DNA from: an uncultured Christensenella sp.
Lineage (GTDB): Bacteria; Bacillota; Clostridia; Christensenellales; Borkfalkiaceae
NCBI GenBank assembly: GCA_910579705.1
Contig: CAJTUI010000016.1
Span: 1-24,667, forward strand
DNA: 24,667 bases
Direction of reading: 5' to 3'
Shown here: positions 21,801-24,667 of the stretch, one piece after another
Layout of the letters: each line of letters starts with the position of its first letter
Position numbering within the stretch: the stretch's first letter is position 1
Position numbers and translations under genes: made by a program
Notes under the pieces: generated by a model
What the model was told of the DNA's origin: nothing
Seen by the model: the letters and a program-made list of their open reading frames with translations, nothing else
The model's database searches: none

Positions 21801-22896
21801 CAAGGACGAACTTGCGCCCGGCGTAAACAAACTCGTACGCGTTTATATCGCGCAGAAACGTAAGGTTCAGGTCGGCGACAAGATGGCGGGCCGCCACGGT
21901 AACAAGGGCGTTATTTCCCGCGTTCTGCCTCAGGCGGATATGCCTTTCCTTGCGGACGGCACGCCTTTGCAGATAGTTCTTAACCCGCTCGGCGTTCCTT
22001 CGCGTATGAACATCGGACAGGTTCTCGAAGTGCATCTCGGACTTGTCTGCAAACAGCTCGGCTGGAAAATCGCGACGCCCGTATTCGACGGCGCGACCGA
22101 GCAGGATATCAAAAAGCTGTTTCAGGAAAACAATATTATCAACCCCGAAGGCAAGGTTGACGGCAAGATACAGGTCTACGACGGCAGAACGGGCGAACCG
22201 TTCGAAAACAGGGTTACGGTCGGCGTTCAGTATATGATTAAGCTTATCCACCTTGTAGACGATAAAATCCACGCAAGGTCTATCGGCCCTTACAGCCTCG
22301 TTACGCAGCAGCCGCTCGGCGGTAAAGCGCAGTTCGGCGGACAGCGTTTCGGCGAAATGGAAGTCTGGGCGCTGGAAGCTTACGGCGCGGCGCATATCTT
22401 GCAGGAAATTCTTACGGTCAAGTCGGACGATATCGTCGGACGTGTAAAGACCTACGAGAGCATAGTAAAGGGCAACAACATCTCCGAGCCCGGTATTCCC
22501 GAGGCGTTTAAGGTGCTTTTGAAAGAGTTGCAGTCGCTTGCGCTGGACGTTAAGGTTCTCACCGAAACGGGCGAAGAGCTTGTAATCCGCGAGCTTGACG
22601 ACGATGATGAAAACATTCCCACCGCAAGGGCGCGCGAGTTGCAGGAGCAGGAGGCGAAGATACCAGAAGAAGAGCTTGAAATTATCGGGCATTCGGACGA
22701 GGAAGAGGAGCTCGACCTCGAACCCATTTCGATTTTCGACACCGACGACGAGGACGACTTTACGGGCAAAGCGTTGTTTACCGGCGACGAGGACGAAGAT
22801 GACGACGACGATTTCGGCGATAAATTTACCCTGTTTGACAGCGAAGAGGACGCGCTTGACATCTTCGACGACGAAGACGGCAAGGACGGGGAATAA
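18847..22896 (+). CDS. rpoB: DNA-directed RNA polymerase beta subunit
   Basis: ATG with SD AAAGGAG 12 nt upstream (18828-18834). At 1349 aa it is longer than typical Bacillota beta (about 1200). Conserved parts include FMGEFPLMTDSGSFIINGAE and the rifampicin pocket (residues about 554-590: SSQLSQFMDQ, THKRKLSALGPGG) with wild-type-like Asp, His and Ser positions. Also present are IETPEGQNIGLI, the active-site Lys region GDKMAGRHGNKG and the C-terminal GGKAQFGGQRFGEMEVWALE. Two lineage features stand out: a Lys/Glu-rich insertion at about residues 390-470 and an acidic tail of about 100 residues (1250-1349). rpoC follows 14 bp later. No rplJ/rplL lies upstream; the neighbour is divergent rqcP. 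Confidence 0.98.
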   Translation: MNLPVHKYGKTERKKFGKINEVIDIPDLVEIQKASYNSFINEGIAEVFEDFSPVTDYSDHYELYFLNHWFDQKPKYDEKECRNRDATYALPLHVTVRLVNKVKDEVIDQPVFMGEFPLMTDSGSFIINGAERVIVSQLVRSPGVYNASSRDKTGKEIFGTTVIPNRGAWLELEQDAQGVMWVHVDRKRKICATVLLRALGFGSDRALLDLFANDKMIENTIAKDTTKSESDGLIELYRRLRPGEVPTEASVKQHLNNLFFDPRRYDVVKVGRYKFNKKLNLAYRLPGCKLADDVFNPETGEVMAHAGEIVEEAKAFEMQDAGVNEVFVLVSDPVDGEIRHKIIANNTVNFTAVSDKSHKIFGLLPTIYYPNFKFMQKMAAECANAKPEEVAERYIDEINAIYYTAETPETEDEKPEEKKNREKRRDMRVKFVVACKKFNELLSSDKTSLDQDEKKEIKPVIEKLNHKHITVDDIVASISTNIDLQYGIGTIDNIDHLGNRRVRSVGELLQNQLRIGIARLEKLIKERMATQDAMEVTPSGLVNVRPVSAVIREFFGSSQLSQFMDQTNPAAELTHKRKLSALGPGGLNRDRATFEVRDVHHSHYGRLCPIETPEGQNIGLISSLATFSKVNEYGFIMSPYRRVIKDENGLPTVTDRVDYLTADEEDRYIVAQANEPLDENNHFINSHIGCRHRDLITQYPPERMDYMDVSPKQLVSVATALIPFLENDDTNRALMGSNMQRQAVPLMKTESAIVATGIEDAIARDSGVMVRAKRAGVATGVSSDLITIREDSGFTTEYKLKKFERSNQGTCLNQRPIINTGDRVEAGEIIADGPATNSGELALGKNILIGYMEWEGYNYEDAILISEKLVQDDVFTSIHIEEHETEARDTKLGEEEITRDIPNVSEDALKDLDEDGIIRIGAEVHPGDILVGKVTPKGETELTPEERLLRAIFGEKAREVRDTSLKVPHGEGGIVVDVKIFTRENKDELAPGVNKLVRVYIAQKRKVQVGDKMAGRHGNKGVISRVLPQADMPFLADGTPLQIVLNPLGVPSRMNIGQVLEVHLGLVCKQLGWKIATPVFDGATEQDIKKLFQENNIINPEGKVDGKIQVYDGRTGEPFENRVTVGVQYMIKLIHLVDDKIHARSIGPYSLVTQQPLGGKAQFGGQRFGEMEVWALEAYGAAHILQEILTVKSDDIVGRVKTYESIVKGNNISEPGIPEAFKVLLKELQSLALDVKVLTETGEELVIRELDDDDENIPTARARELQEQEAKIPEEELEIIGHSDEEEELDLEPISIFDTDDEDDFTGKALFTGDEDEDDDDDFGDKFTLFDSEEDALDIFDDEDGKDGE

Positions 22897-22910
22897 AGGG
22901 AGGTTAATTA

Positions 22911-24667
<1,757 letters not shown>

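Noticed and set aside
19468..22692. 1074-codon open frame on the - strand opposite rpoB
   Set aside because: It lies wholly antisense to a certain rpoB; long antisense frames are expected where codons are GC-rich at third positions. Its translation has no recognisable domain.

Overview
The window (about 24.7 kb, moderately GC-rich, strongly GC-biased third codon positions, good Shine-Dalgarno sequences before most genes) looks like a Bacillota (Firmicutes) chromosome, most likely an uncultured Clostridia-type bacterium. Reasons: clear SD sites, an RqcP-type S4 protein, an ECF-transporter S component, Bacillus/Clostridium-style RNA polymerase subunits with an acidic beta tail, and giant surface proteins built of YDG/MBG-type repeats. 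The taxonomic placement is inference from protein character only.

Region 1 (1-10.5 kb, + strand): two adjacent, co-directional paralogous genes encode giant membrane-anchored extracellular proteins (1204 and 2258 aa). Each has one N-terminal transmembrane helix, an array of YDG-type beta-sandwich repeats (7 in the first, 17 in the second), a Gly/Ser linker, a transglutaminase-like Cys/His domain, then exactly three more YDG repeats. A perfect 32-bp palindrome with a T run ends this transcription unit.

Region 2 (10.5-11.8 kb): a convergent intergenic stretch with four 26-nt imperfect inverted repeats (candidate small RNA or protein-binding array), then an ECF S-component gene on the - strand that seems to have a nearly leaderless promoter, then an orphan - strand terminator hairpin.

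Region 3 (11.8-15.6 kb, + strand): a Na+/phosphate symporter with a C-terminal PhoU-like domain, followed by an OmpR/PhoB-type response regulator and a PhoR-type sensor kinase. Pho-box-like direct repeats lie just upstream of a -10 element before the transporter, so this looks like a self-contained phosphate uptake and sensing cassette.

Region 4 (15.6-18.4 kb, - strand): rqcP, a fused ispD-ispF (IspDF, MEP isoprenoid pathway) and radA form a tight operon read leftwards. A GC-rich hairpin separates it from the convergent kinase gene.

Region 5 (18.4 kb to the end, + strand): rpoB and the 5' two-fifths or so of rpoC. rpoB is not preceded by rplJL. Its 407-bp upstream region is shared with divergent rqcP and contains overlapping, symmetric divergent promoters. 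The beta subunit has a charged insertion and an unusually long acidic tail.

The most unusual biology here is the pair of YDG-repeat/transglutaminase surface proteins, followed by the 26-nt inverted-repeat cluster.
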